Of a stretch of DNA of 64,000 nt, positions 1-9,114 are shown one piece after another. The stretch is from Acidicapsa acidisoli (GTDB lineage: Bacteria; Acidobacteriota; Terriglobia; Terriglobales; Acidobacteriaceae), in assembly GCF_025685625.1 (NCBI RefSeq), contig NZ_JAGSYI010000003.1, positions 1-64,000 of the forward strand, in the 5' to 3' direction. A program made the translations under genes and the position numbers. The stretch's first letter is position 1. Every line of letters starts with the position of its first letter. The notes under the pieces are model-generated. The model did not search any database, was not told the DNA's origin, and saw nothing but the letters and a program-made list of their open reading frames with translations.

Positions 1-107
1 ACCAATTTCAGTGGCGGCGTATCCTCGGCAAATACGAAAGCTCGCGGCGCTGCCCCCGCGATAGCGAGTGCGGCAAACCAGAAGAAATACCGTTGGTACG
101 AACGCAT
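1..107 (-). CDS. Secreted protein, N-terminal part only
   Basis: The gene starts at an ATG at 105-107 on the minus strand and runs off the left edge. The first 35 residues read as a signal peptide: a basic and aromatic start (MRSYQRYFFW), an Ala/Ile-rich hydrophobic core and a likely cleavage site after AFVFA. A very strong ribosome binding site (GGGAGGG) sits about 5 bases upstream, which supports this start. Too little of the mature protein is visible to name a family. It is probably exported to the periplasm or beyond. Confidence 0.6.
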   Translation of the reverse strand, partial: MRSYQRYFFWFAALAIAGAAPRAFVFAEDTPPLKL

Positions 108-458
108 CAATCCCTCCCACCCTTCAAAACTCTGCAGATTTCAGTGTAACCAGAGGCAATGCCGCAGATGCGGCACCTGCTTCGATCAGTTCTCCTCGAT
201 CGAAGGCACGCCGCCACTTGAACAAATTGGTTGCCATTTACTCCGTGCTCGCGAAGGAGCCTTGGTTCACCTGACTCAGTGCGGGGATATCGGCATGCCA
301 TCGATGAGTTCGTCGCCTGGCATTGCTCTGAACGCTATATCGGTTGCAGGCAGCGTTTGAGACCAGCGGTCAACGACAAACTCGGTATTGAACTCGGGTG
401 AGGCTGTGACCGCACCGCCTGGACGTACAGGCGACTTTCCGGGCAGTTGATGAAAACG

Positions 459-833
459 CTATTTAAACCGCTTCGAAATGAAGGGTGGTCGGAAAGATAA
501 CGGGCCGTGGAGAGCTTCGCGCCGACTGCGCTCAACACTGTTTGAGTGAGAACTCTTGTGAGGCGCGTGTCCATTGTTTGCAACGATGGCTGTACAGTGA
601 GCCCCGTTGATTCTCGTGACTTCACCAACGAGCTTTCCATTTCCTTCATCCGCCACCATCAATCTGATCTCACGTGCTATGTAAAGACGATGATTAAGCG
701 GGTCCGCAATGATTTAGTCCCATCCGCCATTTCCGCCTAGCGGATAGGATTGGGTAACGCGATAAGCAGTCGATATCTGCGCCATTAGGCCGGAAGTGGT
801 TAGGAGTGCAAGAATAACCGCTTTGAGATACAT
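459..833 (-). pseudogene. Decayed YncE-like beta-propeller gene
   Basis: An ATG at 831-833 with a good AAGGAGC ribosome binding site opens a signal peptide followed by YRVTQSYPLGGNGGWD, which matches the mature N-terminus of the intact YncE-like protein at 7978-8988 (YKVQTRYSIGGSDGWD). A TAA stop at 714-716 interrupts codon 40. The same frame then continues with recognisable propeller sequence (ADPLNHRLYIAREIRLMVAD, then GNGKLVGEVTRINGAH) to about 550, where similarity fades. The rest of the propeller is missing. This is a dead paralogue with a nonsense mutation and a 3' truncation. The remaining sequence to 108 holds nothing I can name. Confidence 0.7.
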
Positions 834-1022
834 GATGCTCCTTGATGATGGTATGTCGGCACGCACTGGATCAGGGATGACGCACCTTTGGAGTGCCGGA
901 TATGTTGCGTCACATCGACACGAGCAACAATATTATTCATTCATTTACTAGAAACCCCAGAGAAAAAGTGTAATTCATCTAGTAGTACTAACGATTATGT
1001 TTCCCCAATTCGCAGAGATGAG

Positions 1023-1054
1023 AAGGGCCATCCCGAAGGTACGGACGGCCCTTT
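1023..1054 (-). terminator. Hairpin after the 172-aa secreted protein
   Basis: AAGGGCC at 1023-1029 pairs with GGCCCTT at 1047-1053 across a 17-base loop, 35 bases past the stop codon of the minus-strand gene at 1089. The tract after the stem on the minus strand is only moderately pyrimidine-rich, so this is a weak terminator candidate. Confidence 0.4.
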
Positions 1055-1088
1055 CAACTGGATGATCTTATGTCCATGAATCGAGCGA

Positions 1089-1607
1089 CTAACGATACAG
1101 GGCTTCCTTGCTCGGAATCTGTTTCTGAATGTCATCGCGAATCGCAACACCGATCTTGATTGCTTCATCCTCGCTGGACGCCTTTGTAAATGGAACTTCC
1201 ATCACTACAAATCCACCATCCATATCACGTCCCTTTGCATCAGTCAGAGGAATGAGTAGATCGAAAGTTTTGTCCTTGTCCAGTCGCCTGGCTACAGGTT
1301 TACCAGTGGCAAGATTCTTCATGTCGCCCTCAGATGACTTTTTGCCGATCTTCGAGGGGGTTATGTTGGCGATAATTACGTTGTCCGTCTCCCCAGGAGG
1401 AACGGCATGGATCCCAAGCTTTACAATCTCATCGCGGTGAGCGGCATTGACTTTGTTGACGAGATCTTGCGCAAACGGAGCACGAACATGCATATAGGTT
1501 GAAGGGTCCTGAGCTGGGGCTTTAGTCGGCTTGTCCTGAGCGAAAGCAGCGGCGGGCGCCAGGCTCAAGGCGACGGCGAAAAACATTCTTGCTGTGTAAA
1601 GCGACAT
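1089..1607 (-). CDS. Small secreted protein of unknown function
   Basis: This 172-residue protein starts with a clear signal peptide (basic start, hydrophobic stretch, Ala-rich cleavage region ending AAAFAQ). The mature part is hydrophilic, lysine-rich and lacks cysteines or membrane segments. I do not recognise the family. It contains a phrase on inheritance of small signals, VIIANITPSKIGKKSSEGD, and a terminal region rich in Glu and Lys. It is probably periplasmic. It stands alone, divergent from the response regulator at 1904, and the roughly 300-base spacer between them probably holds both promoters. Confidence 0.65.
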   Translation of the reverse strand: MSLYTARMFFAVALSLAPAAAFAQDKPTKAPAQDPSTYMHVRAPFAQDLVNKVNAAHRDEIVKLGIHAVPPGETDNVIIANITPSKIGKKSSEGDMKNLATGKPVARRLDKDKTFDLLIPLTDAKGRDMDGGFVVMEVPFTKASSEDEAIKIGVAIRDDIQKQIPSKEALYR

Positions 1608-1903
1608 AGATTGATGCTCCTAGATGAATTCGGTTGATTATTGCCTTTATGCATCCGGCCCTGACAAGCACATGTGCACTTGCCTACAGACTACCTCGCA
1701 CCTTGTGTCCCTAATGGTCGCGCGTTCCAACGCTCGGCTGTCTGGTCACAAGAGATGAATTAGCTATGCGTTTGATCGCATGAAGCCCCATGACCTGATT
1801 CGACAAGAGGTTTCTTAGATCAACCTTAGAAATCAGGCAGGTAACATTTATTTAATAGAGCTTGGATTCGTTTTTAACACTTCTCCGGTTTTAATGATTA
1901 GAC

Positions 1904-2578
1904 ATGAACATCCTCATCATCGAAGACAACAGAAGGATCGGCAATATCCTCCGCCAAGGACTCCTGGAAGAGGGACATCAAGTATCGATATCTGAGCGTG
2001 GAGATGAAGGCCGGGATTTGTTGTTGAATGTCCCATTCGATCTTGCCGTCCTTGACATTATGCTTCCTGGTCTCGATGGATTTGCCGTGCTCCAGCAGAT
2101 ACGTGCCAAGAGATGTGGCATTCCGGTGTTAATGCTGACGGCGCGCGATACGATGCCTGACATTGTGCACGGATTGAATCTTGGAGCCGACGATTATCTG
2201 ACCAAGCCATTTCAAATTCAGGTCTTTATTGCCAGGATTCGAGCCATCAGCAGGCGCCGGCCCATACTCGAGCCTGCCTGCTTGTATGCGGGTGACCTGA
2301 TGCTGGATACGACTAACCGAGTGGTTCTTCGAGACAGCGAGTCGATAGTCCTCTCAAGAAAACAATATGCTTTGCTCGAGTTGCTGATGAGGCGCAAGAA
2401 TCAAGTTGTCAGCAGAAATCTGGTTCGGGAAGTCGGCTGGTCCTACGATACGGATGTTAGCGACGGCAGCATCGACTTTTACATACACAGCCTGCGTGCG
2501 AAGATCGACTTGAAGGGCCAGGAGAGCCAAATCCGGACGGTTCGTGCGCTTGGTTATATGCTGGTCTCACCGAGATGA
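1904..2578 (+). CDS. OmpR/PhoB-family response regulator
   Basis: The 224-residue protein has an N-terminal receiver domain (about 1-115) with acidic residues near 7-8, the phospho-acceptor Asp51 (LDIMLPG), Thr79 and Lys101 (YLTKPF), followed by a winged-helix DNA-binding domain (about 128-222) ending in the usual RTVRALGYML hairpin. It would bind DNA as a dimer once phosphorylated by the histidine kinase encoded next to it. The two genes overlap by four bases (ATGA at 2575-2578), a sign of translational coupling. The target is not shown by the sequence. The minus-strand receptor and propeller cluster downstream is a candidate. Confidence 0.93.
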   Translation: MNILIIEDNRRIGNILRQGLLEEGHQVSISERGDEGRDLLLNVPFDLAVLDIMLPGLDGFAVLQQIRAKRCGIPVLMLTARDTMPDIVHGLNLGADDYLTKPFQIQVFIARIRAISRRRPILEPACLYAGDLMLDTTNRVVLRDSESIVLSRKQYALLELLMRRKNQVVSRNLVREVGWSYDTDVSDGSIDFYIHSLRAKIDLKGQESQIRTVRALGYMLVSPR

Positions 2579-4005
2579 GGATCAATCGGCGTTCTCTGCG
2601 CGTACGCGTCTGCATTCTCTACATTGTGTTCACTGTCGCGACGATGGTCGGGCTGGGCGGCTTCTCGTTTTGGTATTTGGATCGTGCTCTCGCCAGTTCG
2701 CGCAGGCGCACGATGGAAGCTCGCGAAGATCGCCTCGTGGAATTCGTAAATGCCTGGCCTAACTCGGGCTCTCCGGTTCCTTTGGTACGGAAGCTGCAAC
2801 AACTGACCCTCGCAATTGCATCGACCGACATCATCCAGATCTATGACCTGAACGGTAGGATCGTCTACTCTTCCCCGGGGCCCAGTGATCTGAAGGTACC
2901 GTGGCCAAACCAGGATTGCACAGAGCGGTGCTACGGCTTAGTGCGCCAAAATGCACATCGAATTAGGACCATCAATCATGTCATCACGCTTGATGGCCAA
3001 CGGTACCGTCTTTCTCTCTCCGGTAAGATCGACGAGCATTTTGATGTCCTCAACGCAATTCGCAACTCCTATTTTTTGGTATGTCCACTCATGTTGCTCC
3101 TGTCGGTAGGTGGCGGTTTTATTGTGAGTGGTCGTGCGCTCGAGCCAATCAGCCGAATCAACGTTGAAGCACAGAAAATTGGGATCCAGGAGTTGCAGCG
3201 GCGAATTCCTGTGCCAGAAACAGGCGACGAACTGCAGACTCTCACGGTGACCTGGAACCAGTTACTCGAACGATTGGAGATCGCAGTCGAAAGACTCACT
3301 CAATTCACAAGCGATATCTCTCATGATTTGAGTACGACCATCACAGTCATGATGACAACAGCAGGGTTAGCCCTTAGCAGAGACCGGTCTCCCGAGGAGT
3401 ATCGCATTGCTCTCCAGAATATCAACGTCGAATGCGAGGCGACGGCTGAGCTTCTCGACACCTTGCTCGCAATCGCGAGGGCTGATCTCGTTCATCAGAA
3501 GATCGAATGGAAGGCGATCAATCTTACGGACCTTGTCATCGAGGTCTCACAGCAGTTTCAACCGCGAGCAATCGTCAAAGGACAGACGATTACACTTCAG
3601 GTAGAGGATGAAATCTGGACAAACGGGGATTTGTCCCTGCTACGGCGAATGACCTCGATACTGCTCGACAACGCGATCAAATATACGCCGGAATCCGGAA
3701 TCGTGACGGTCTCACTTGCACGGCGACAGAACTCTCTTGAGCTGCGGGTGAGTGATACCGGCATTGGTATTCCGGAACATGCAATTCCAAGGATATTTGA
3801 TCGTTTTTACCGGGTTGAAGAGTCTAGAACCGAAAACGAGGAAAGTAACGGACTGGGGTTAGCGATCGCGAAGTGGGTGGTTGAAGCTCATCGGTCGACC
3901 ATTGATGTTGTCTCGAAGCCCGGACAAGGTAGCACCTTTACTGTATCCATACCCCAAGTAGCTCAGACGGAACACACTGATGCTGCTTACGCTCCACTGT
4001 CATAA
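2575..4005 (+). CDS. Membrane sensor histidine kinase
   Basis: This 476-residue kinase has a membrane segment near 10-35, a periplasmic region with a Cys pair (DCTERC), a second segment near 163-185, HAMP, HisKA, and HATPase_c with the N-box (LLDNAIKYTPESG), G1 (VSDTGIGIPE) and G2 (GLGLAIAK). The phospho-accepting His is about residue 250 in SDISHDLSTTITV. The family normally reads H-E/D-L-R-T-P-L there, so the conserved Arg and Pro are replaced by Ser and Thr. It overlaps the response regulator by four bases and is surely its partner. The heavy-metal/CusS-like arrangement suggests envelope sensing, but the ligand is unknown. Confidence 0.9.
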   Translation: MRINRRSLRVRVCILYIVFTVATMVGLGGFSFWYLDRALASSRRRTMEAREDRLVEFVNAWPNSGSPVPLVRKLQQLTLAIASTDIIQIYDLNGRIVYSSPGPSDLKVPWPNQDCTERCYGLVRQNAHRIRTINHVITLDGQRYRLSLSGKIDEHFDVLNAIRNSYFLVCPLMLLLSVGGGFIVSGRALEPISRINVEAQKIGIQELQRRIPVPETGDELQTLTVTWNQLLERLEIAVERLTQFTSDISHDLSTTITVMMTTAGLALSRDRSPEEYRIALQNINVECEATAELLDTLLAIARADLVHQKIEWKAINLTDLVIEVSQQFQPRAIVKGQTITLQVEDEIWTNGDLSLLRRMTSILLDNAIKYTPESGIVTVSLARRQNSLELRVSDTGIGIPEHAIPRIFDRFYRVEESRTENEESNGLGLAIAKWVVEAHRSTIDVVSKPGQGSTFTVSIPQVAQTEHTDAAYAPLS

Positions 4006-4194
4006 CCTGGAGGGCGATCTTCACATTCGGCACTGTTAGGGAAAACCCCGGAACCATCCAGGACTAGAATCATTAGAATCGGAATGACACACCTATACTT
4101 TGCCATGGATGTTAGTCATACGCTGTTGCGAGTCTCTTCGAGTAGAGCCTTTATCGGCCCGGACATCCCGACGCATTCGCTGCCGTTCTGTTGT

Positions 4195-4752
4195 TTAGAA
4201 CATTAGGAGAGCAATCGGCACAACCACCCCTGCTATCAAGGCTACCCAAGCCAAGCGCGGGTAGCCTCCATAAGAAAAAGACATGTATATCCCAAGGGCG
4301 GTCGTTACGATGAGGCCGCTCGACATAAGTACAACAAACCACTTCATGGGCAGCGCCGAATGATTTGGCGTTGCGCCTTTTTTGAGAGCAGGCGCATCGT
4401 CCAATTCGGGATCGACGGTGTCTGATTCTGCCTTCTTAGGCTTACCCTTTGTTCTCACGTTCATGTTTTGGCTCTTGTGTATTTGAGCGATCTCCTGGAT
4501 CCACATGGGCGGCGTATAACCTGTGCGTGCATCTGTCTTGTGCAGGTTAAAGGTCTGGAGCGCTCCACTGAAGGCGAAGAACAGAATCGCGGGAGAAAAA
4601 AAGAGTCCCATGTATCGATGCAGCAGCCGTACGGTCTTCAGCCAGCTGCCCCGACTCCGAGGCCTCGCTCTCTCCGTTCCGAGTTCGGATGATTCGAAGC
4701 TTTTATCCGTTGCCTCGGATATGGAGGATGGGATTGTAACGATTGCCTTCAT
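4195..4752 (-). CDS. PepSY-associated membrane protein
   Basis: The 185-residue protein shows the PepSY-TM pattern: a cytoplasmic N-terminus, then LLHRYMGLFFSPAILFFAFSG (about 45-65) with the His-Arg-Tyr motif at the membrane edge, a roughly 70-residue periplasmic loop rich in Lys, Asp and Pro, and two C-terminal membrane segments (about 138-158 and 165-185). Such proteins often accompany TonB receptors and are linked to metal reduction or uptake; that role is inferred from the family. It lies just downstream of the YncE/phosphoesterase gene on the same strand, 54 bases away, so the two are likely co-transcribed. Confidence 0.75.
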   Translation of the reverse strand: MKAIVTIPSSISEATDKSFESSELGTERARPRSRGSWLKTVRLLHRYMGLFFSPAILFFAFSGALQTFNLHKTDARTGYTPPMWIQEIAQIHKSQNMNVRTKGKPKKAESDTVDPELDDAPALKKGATPNHSALPMKWFVVLMSSGLIVTTALGIYMSFSYGGYPRLAWVALIAGVVVPIALLMF

Positions 4753-4806
4753 GCGGCTCCTATTTGCATATCTGCTGGATAACGGTGATATTGGGTTCGG
4801 TATGCT

Positions 4807-7527
4807 CTATCGAACAGGCCCGGGCTGCAATGCTGCCGAATGTTTCTTCCACACTGGGTATTCCGTTCCATTGCTATTGCGCCAGAGGATTGCATTCAGT
4901 TGCTCGGTAGGGACATCGTCGGGCTCTTTCCAATTCATCCTGCTTGATGCCATCGCGTCGATCTTTTGTTGACCGTTCAGGGCGTTAAGGTCTGGGTTGC
5001 GCTCGTAGATAGATTGTTTCGGTTCAACCGCCTGATACGGAGTGAGATCTGGCGTTGGCTGAAAGCTGGCTCTCATATCATTCGCAATCAGATCAAACAC
5101 GGACATAGGCCGCACACCGAAGATCGTCTCAATCGTCTTCACCATGCTGACCTGCGAATAAAATGTTGAATCGATCGAGGCGCGTTTCGTATATGGGCTG
5201 ACCGCGAGAGCCACCGTACGATGACCGTCTACATGATCCAGTCCGTCCTGGGCGTCATCCTCGACGATCAGAATCAGAGTTGACTTCCAAAACGCAGAAT
5301 GTGACACCCATTCAACAATCTGCCCTATAGCGAGATCATTGTCTGCAAGGCATGCCTTCGGTGTTGAGAATCCCGGCGTTGTCCCTTCTGTATGGTCGGA
5401 GGGCAACTGTACCATGACAAGATTCGGCATATTGCCTTCTCGCGCCCACTGCTTCAGATGACGAAGGAATATTCGAGCACGTGTCACATCCGGTACTTTG
5501 AGGCCGTAAGAGGGAAAGTCGGGAATCAGGTATTGATTCAGTTCCGCTATGGGCGCCTTCGTATGAAACTCACCTGAAAAATCACTGCCCTGCCTGTATT
5601 CGTCTAAGAGCTTCGCACGGAGATCGCCGTTTTTTCCGCCCATCTCTCCCACGTACTCTCCGAAATCGGCAAAGGTTTTGTGATTGGCAACCAAATGATC
5701 CCAGAGGAAACCGGACCCCACGAAGGCAAGCGGATCATCACCATTCTTGGGGTAACTGCGCCCGTTGTAACCAGGCCAGTAGGCGTAATCTGCTTCCGCT
5801 GCCTGAGTGAGCCACTGATGGCCGTCCGCGCTGTTGCCCCCGTTTGCAAAGAAGTTATCGAGAAGCACGAACTCCTTCGCAAGTTTTCTATGATTCGGAA
5901 TGACGTCATCCTGATACTGATTGAGACCGGGGTCGCCATTGCCTTTTCCCAGCGAGCCAAAATACTGATCGTAACTGCGGTTTTCTTTGATGATGTAGAT
6001 CACGTGATCGATTGTCGATGGTTCTCCGAGGCGCGCAGGAACGGGCTGCGGCGCAGCGTTTGGTCTCGCTTGAAGATTCGGCGTCAGTTCACCGGGCACA
6101 CCGAGATGATTGTCCTCAGCAACGGCGATGGTATAACATTCCAACTCGTCGTCGTCCGGTACGGGAATAATGTGAACCGTTCCACGATCCGCATGTACGT
6201 AGCGCCGATGAATATTGAGTTCGGGTTTCATGCCGTCACGCTTCTCGCGCGCTAACAGGTTGGAGCTGTTCCAACCGGTTCCGACACCGAGGAGAGTCGA
6301 GACTGCGAGAAACTTCCCGTCGGGACTTAAGACCACATCGTCGGGGTACCAGCCAGTGGGAATATAGCCAGCAACGCGAGGATGAACACCCTTCAGGTTC
6401 ACCACACCCACTGCATTGATGCCAGCGCAGGCAACGTAAAGAGTGGCCTGATCAGGAGCAAGTGCCACAGACTCAGGGGAAATGCCGGCAACTTTCCTGT
6501 TGAATGGTTGAAGCGTGATTGTTTCGATCAGATGATTCGTTCTTGTATCCACAACGGATACTGTGTCCGAGTTGCTGTTCGCCACATAGAGCCGTTGGTG
6601 TGCTTCGTCCCAGGCCATGCCCGAGGGATGCAGCCCGACCTCTACAGTAGCGATCACTTTGCCGGAGACAAGGTCGATCCGTGAGATCGTGCCGCTTGAG
6701 ACCAAACCATGCTCATCGACCAGTACCTGGTCCGCGTGCTCTTCCGGCCCGGTCGCAGCAGTCCTCTCTCCCTGCTTGGGAAATCGGCCGCCCCAGTTGC
6801 TCACAAAGGCTACGGAACTGTCGTGATTCACAACAGCACTGAAGGGAGCGATTCCTGTCCGAACATCTGTCACGATCTGCTTTGTATCAAGGTCGACGAT
6901 TGCCGCTTCATCGTTGAAGGTGAGGGCGACGACTGCCAGCCGTTGGCCTTGGCTGTTCCTCGTGCTGCCGATTCCAAGTCCCCCGCCCTGAAGATCCCCT
7001 AATTTACCTGCTATGACGGTGCTCTTGTTGTCCGCAAGCGAGATCATTTGTACTATTGAGTTCTTTCCCTTCGCACCTCCCGATAAACCGGTCATGATCG
7101 GCGTATGGCTACCGGCATCGTAAGCGAGACCCTGCATTCCAACGCTGATAGGCGAATCGACCACACTAACCATGCGGTTCGTCGCGAGATCAATCTGAAA
7201 GATGTGTGAAGAGTTCTGACCAAGCGTGGCCGCAAAGATGGATTTGCCATCGTCGCTGAAAGCGACGCCATTTACACGGCTCTCAAAAACACTCTGTAAT
7301 CCTGCTGGAGTGATGCCCTGGCGACTCGGAATGATACCCGGATCGACCACTGAGTTGACTGGGGCCACGGCCTTCGTCGGCCTAGCCTCCTCCTGGCCAA
7401 CGGGACCCATCTTCTGTGGCCCTTGCGTTGTCGGCTCCTGGGCTCGCCCAACTCCGCAGACATAGCAAATGAAGAGAGTTGAAGCAACGATGAGTTTCAC
7501 GTGATTTCTGAATCTACGCCATAGCAT
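4807..7527 (-). CDS. YncE beta-propeller / phosphoesterase fusion
   Basis: This 906-residue exported protein has a signal peptide (hydrophobic core, end VGRAQ), a seven-bladed YVTN/YncE-type propeller (about 60-480, with repeats such as LYVANSNSDTVSVVDT and LYVACAGINAVGVVNL) and a C-terminal phosphoesterase domain of the phospholipase C/acid phosphatase superfamily (about 520-850). The phosphoesterase start DHVIYIIKENRSYDQYFG carries the metal-binding Glu-Asn-Arg, and later GHQWLTQ and LILIVEDDAQDGLDHVDGHR supply further metal ligands. It should hydrolyse a phosphate ester in the periplasm, but the substrate is unknown. It belongs to the minus-strand cluster with the Oar receptor and the single YncE protein. 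Confidence 0.88.
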   Translation of the reverse strand: MLWRRFRNHVKLIVASTLFICYVCGVGRAQEPTTQGPQKMGPVGQEEARPTKAVAPVNSVVDPGIIPSRQGITPAGLQSVFESRVNGVAFSDDGKSIFAATLGQNSSHIFQIDLATNRMVSVVDSPISVGMQGLAYDAGSHTPIMTGLSGGAKGKNSIVQMISLADNKSTVIAGKLGDLQGGGLGIGSTRNSQGQRLAVVALTFNDEAAIVDLDTKQIVTDVRTGIAPFSAVVNHDSSVAFVSNWGGRFPKQGERTAATGPEEHADQVLVDEHGLVSSGTISRIDLVSGKVIATVEVGLHPSGMAWDEAHQRLYVANSNSDTVSVVDTRTNHLIETITLQPFNRKVAGISPESVALAPDQATLYVACAGINAVGVVNLKGVHPRVAGYIPTGWYPDDVVLSPDGKFLAVSTLLGVGTGWNSSNLLAREKRDGMKPELNIHRRYVHADRGTVHIIPVPDDDELECYTIAVAEDNHLGVPGELTPNLQARPNAAPQPVPARLGEPSTIDHVIYIIKENRSYDQYFGSLGKGNGDPGLNQYQDDVIPNHRKLAKEFVLLDNFFANGGNSADGHQWLTQAAEADYAYWPGYNGRSYPKNGDDPLAFVGSGFLWDHLVANHKTFADFGEYVGEMGGKNGDLRAKLLDEYRQGSDFSGEFHTKAPIAELNQYLIPDFPSYGLKVPDVTRARIFLRHLKQWAREGNMPNLVMVQLPSDHTEGTTPGFSTPKACLADNDLAIGQIVEWVSHSAFWKSTLILIVEDDAQDGLDHVDGHRTVALAVSPYTKRASIDSTFYSQVSMVKTIETIFGVRPMSVFDLIANDMRASFQPTPDLTPYQAVEPKQSIYERNPDLNALNGQQKIDAMASSRMNWKEPDDVPTEQLNAILWRNSNGTEYPVWKKHSAALQPGPVR

Positions 7528-7602
7528 ATGGGGATCTCTCCTTACCTTTCAACAAGACATGTAGGAAACATACTTCGCTGACTGGACAACCTGAATATCC
7601 GA

Positions 7603-7965
7603 TCAACTCTTTCCGTGGAGTACTGCCCGAGCAGCTTGCAGCGCCGGGATCGCTTCGATATTGAGAATGAGGTCCACGACTCGATTGCGCTGGGCGCTTG
7701 CCATGGACGACTGAGTCAAGTCCTGGAACTTCGTAATGACTTCTTCACGCGTCATAGGGTTCGCGACTGTTCCTCGCACAGAATCCACTCTCTGGCGGTA
7801 AATATGTCCTCCTCTAGTAGTGACTTCAACAATGGGCACTAACTTTGGAAGTTCTTTTTCAAGATCATGGTCAGGAATGAGCGTCGCAGCTGCCACTATG
7901 CCCGCGCGGTTCATGAATGCACACCTCGTTGAGATAGATGTCGTCATGTTGGTCACTGGGTACAA
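7603..7965 (-). pseudogene. C-terminal fragment of an MmgE/PrpD-family protein
   Basis: Residues about 35-118 match the C-terminal end of MmgE/PrpD proteins (2-methylcitrate dehydratase family): LVPIVEVTTRGG, then VDSVRGTVANPMTREEV and KFQDLTQSS, ending in a short helical tail. The family is about 450 residues long and the catalytic N-terminal domain is absent, so this 120-codon frame is almost certainly a remnant. It sits between the YncE gene, ending 13 bases upstream, and the phosphoesterase fusion, probably left by a rearrangement within the cluster. Confidence 0.7.
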
Positions 7966-7977
7966 GTGAGGTCCCTG

Positions 7978-8988
7978 CTACTTGCCCACAACAAGAACAC
8001 AGAATGTGCCATCAGTGATTGTCTTTTTCGGTTTTTGAGAGGCATCAGCCGCCGACGTTGTCACGACGATAGCTGCGGGAAGGAATATCTTCCCGGTTTT
8101 CTTGTCGAAGGCCATCGTTTTGGCACTTGCCTGCGTTACGACAGAATCGTGCGCAACGTATTCGTCCGGTCCCTTTTGTTCGATAACGCTGAGATTGCCT
8201 TCTCCGTTTGAAAAGAAGATCAGGTGGTCTTTTGCATCGAAACCCGCAGCGTCAGTTCCCGAACCCGTGGGTACAGTGGTTATTTGCTTGCCTGTAGTGG
8301 AGTCAAGCACTGCCATAATCTTGCTGTGACCACCGACGAAAATGCGTTTATTCTTGACATCGACTGCAAGGCCCGTCGGCGCTTTGATTCCATCGAGCGG
8401 GAAATGCTGTTTCACTTCGAACGTCATCGGATCGAACGCGGCTACTTCGTCTTTATCTTCGAGGGCCACATAGATAAGACCGTTTTTTCCAGGCGCAGCT
8501 CCCTCTCCGTTGCCTCCGACATTAACAGTCCCCACCACGTTGCCGGTCGCAGCATCGATGACGGTAATGTCATGTGATTTGTGATTGTTAGTGAAAACAC
8601 GTTGTGTATCAGGATCAAAATAGATCCCGTCCGGCCCTTTACCCACATCGATCTTCTTGATTACGGCGAGGCTTTCTGTATCAAACATCGTGACTTTGTC
8701 TTCTCTTCCATTGCTGGTGAAACCGTGCTTGAACTTCGGCGCCACCGCAATTCCATGCACGCCGGGAGTGTCTTCGATCGTTCCCACTGCAGCGCCAGTG
8801 TCGGCGTTGAGCACATTGACGCGAACGGAATGGGAGACATAGATACGCCGCCCTACGCTGTCAACCGTGATGTAGTCCCACCCATCGCTGCCGCCAATCG
8901 AGTAGCGGGTTTGTACCTTATAGTCCGATGCCTGTGCTGCGAGGCAACTTCCAAATACAAGCGCCACGATAATGATGATCTGCTTCAT
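7978..8988 (-). CDS. Periplasmic YncE-like beta-propeller protein
   Basis: The 336-residue protein has a signal peptide (MKQIIIIVALVFGSCLAAQA) and about seven YncE/YVTN blades, e.g. RRIYVSHSVRVNVLNADTG, RVFTNNHKSHDITVIDAATG and KRIFVGGHSKIMAVLDSTTG. Homologues bind DNA or act as scaffolds; here no catalytic site is visible. Its decayed paralogue is at 459-833. It follows the Oar-type receptor gene (126 bases between), so it may act with it in the periplasm. The spacer contains a perfect palindrome (9029-9057). Confidence 0.85.
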   Translation of the reverse strand: MKQIIIIVALVFGSCLAAQASDYKVQTRYSIGGSDGWDYITVDSVGRRIYVSHSVRVNVLNADTGAAVGTIEDTPGVHGIAVAPKFKHGFTSNGREDKVTMFDTESLAVIKKIDVGKGPDGIYFDPDTQRVFTNNHKSHDITVIDAATGNVVGTVNVGGNGEGAAPGKNGLIYVALEDKDEVAAFDPMTFEVKQHFPLDGIKAPTGLAVDVKNKRIFVGGHSKIMAVLDSTTGKQITTVPTGSGTDAAGFDAKDHLIFFSNGEGNLSVIEQKGPDEYVAHDSVVTQASAKTMAFDKKTGKIFLPAAIVVTTSAADASQKPKKTITDGTFCVLVVGK

Positions 8989-9028
8989 GTCTTCTTGGCC
9001 TCCTTAGCTGATTCTGGTTTGTCTCGGT

Positions 9029-9057
9029 CCGTGTACAGGTCTCAAATCTGTACACGG
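9029..9057. promoter_or_regulatory. Perfect 10-bp inverted repeat between receptor and YncE genes
   Basis: CCGTGTACAG at 9029-9038 is repeated inverted as CTGTACACGG at 9048-9057, with a nine-base spacer. It lies in the spacer between the receptor stop codon (9115) and the YncE start (8988) on the minus strand. No T-tract follows, so an operator or an RNA-processing hairpin is more likely than a terminator. Confidence 0.5.
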
Positions 9058-9114
9058 TAAACGAGAGGAACATTTGGTTAGAGCAAATGAAATTCCGCCT
9101 GAAGCGGACGTCTG

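Noticed and set aside
335-649. 104-codon minus-strand frame beside the dead YncE gene
   Set aside because: The YncE-like reading lies in another frame over the same bases and has real similarity; this frame does not.
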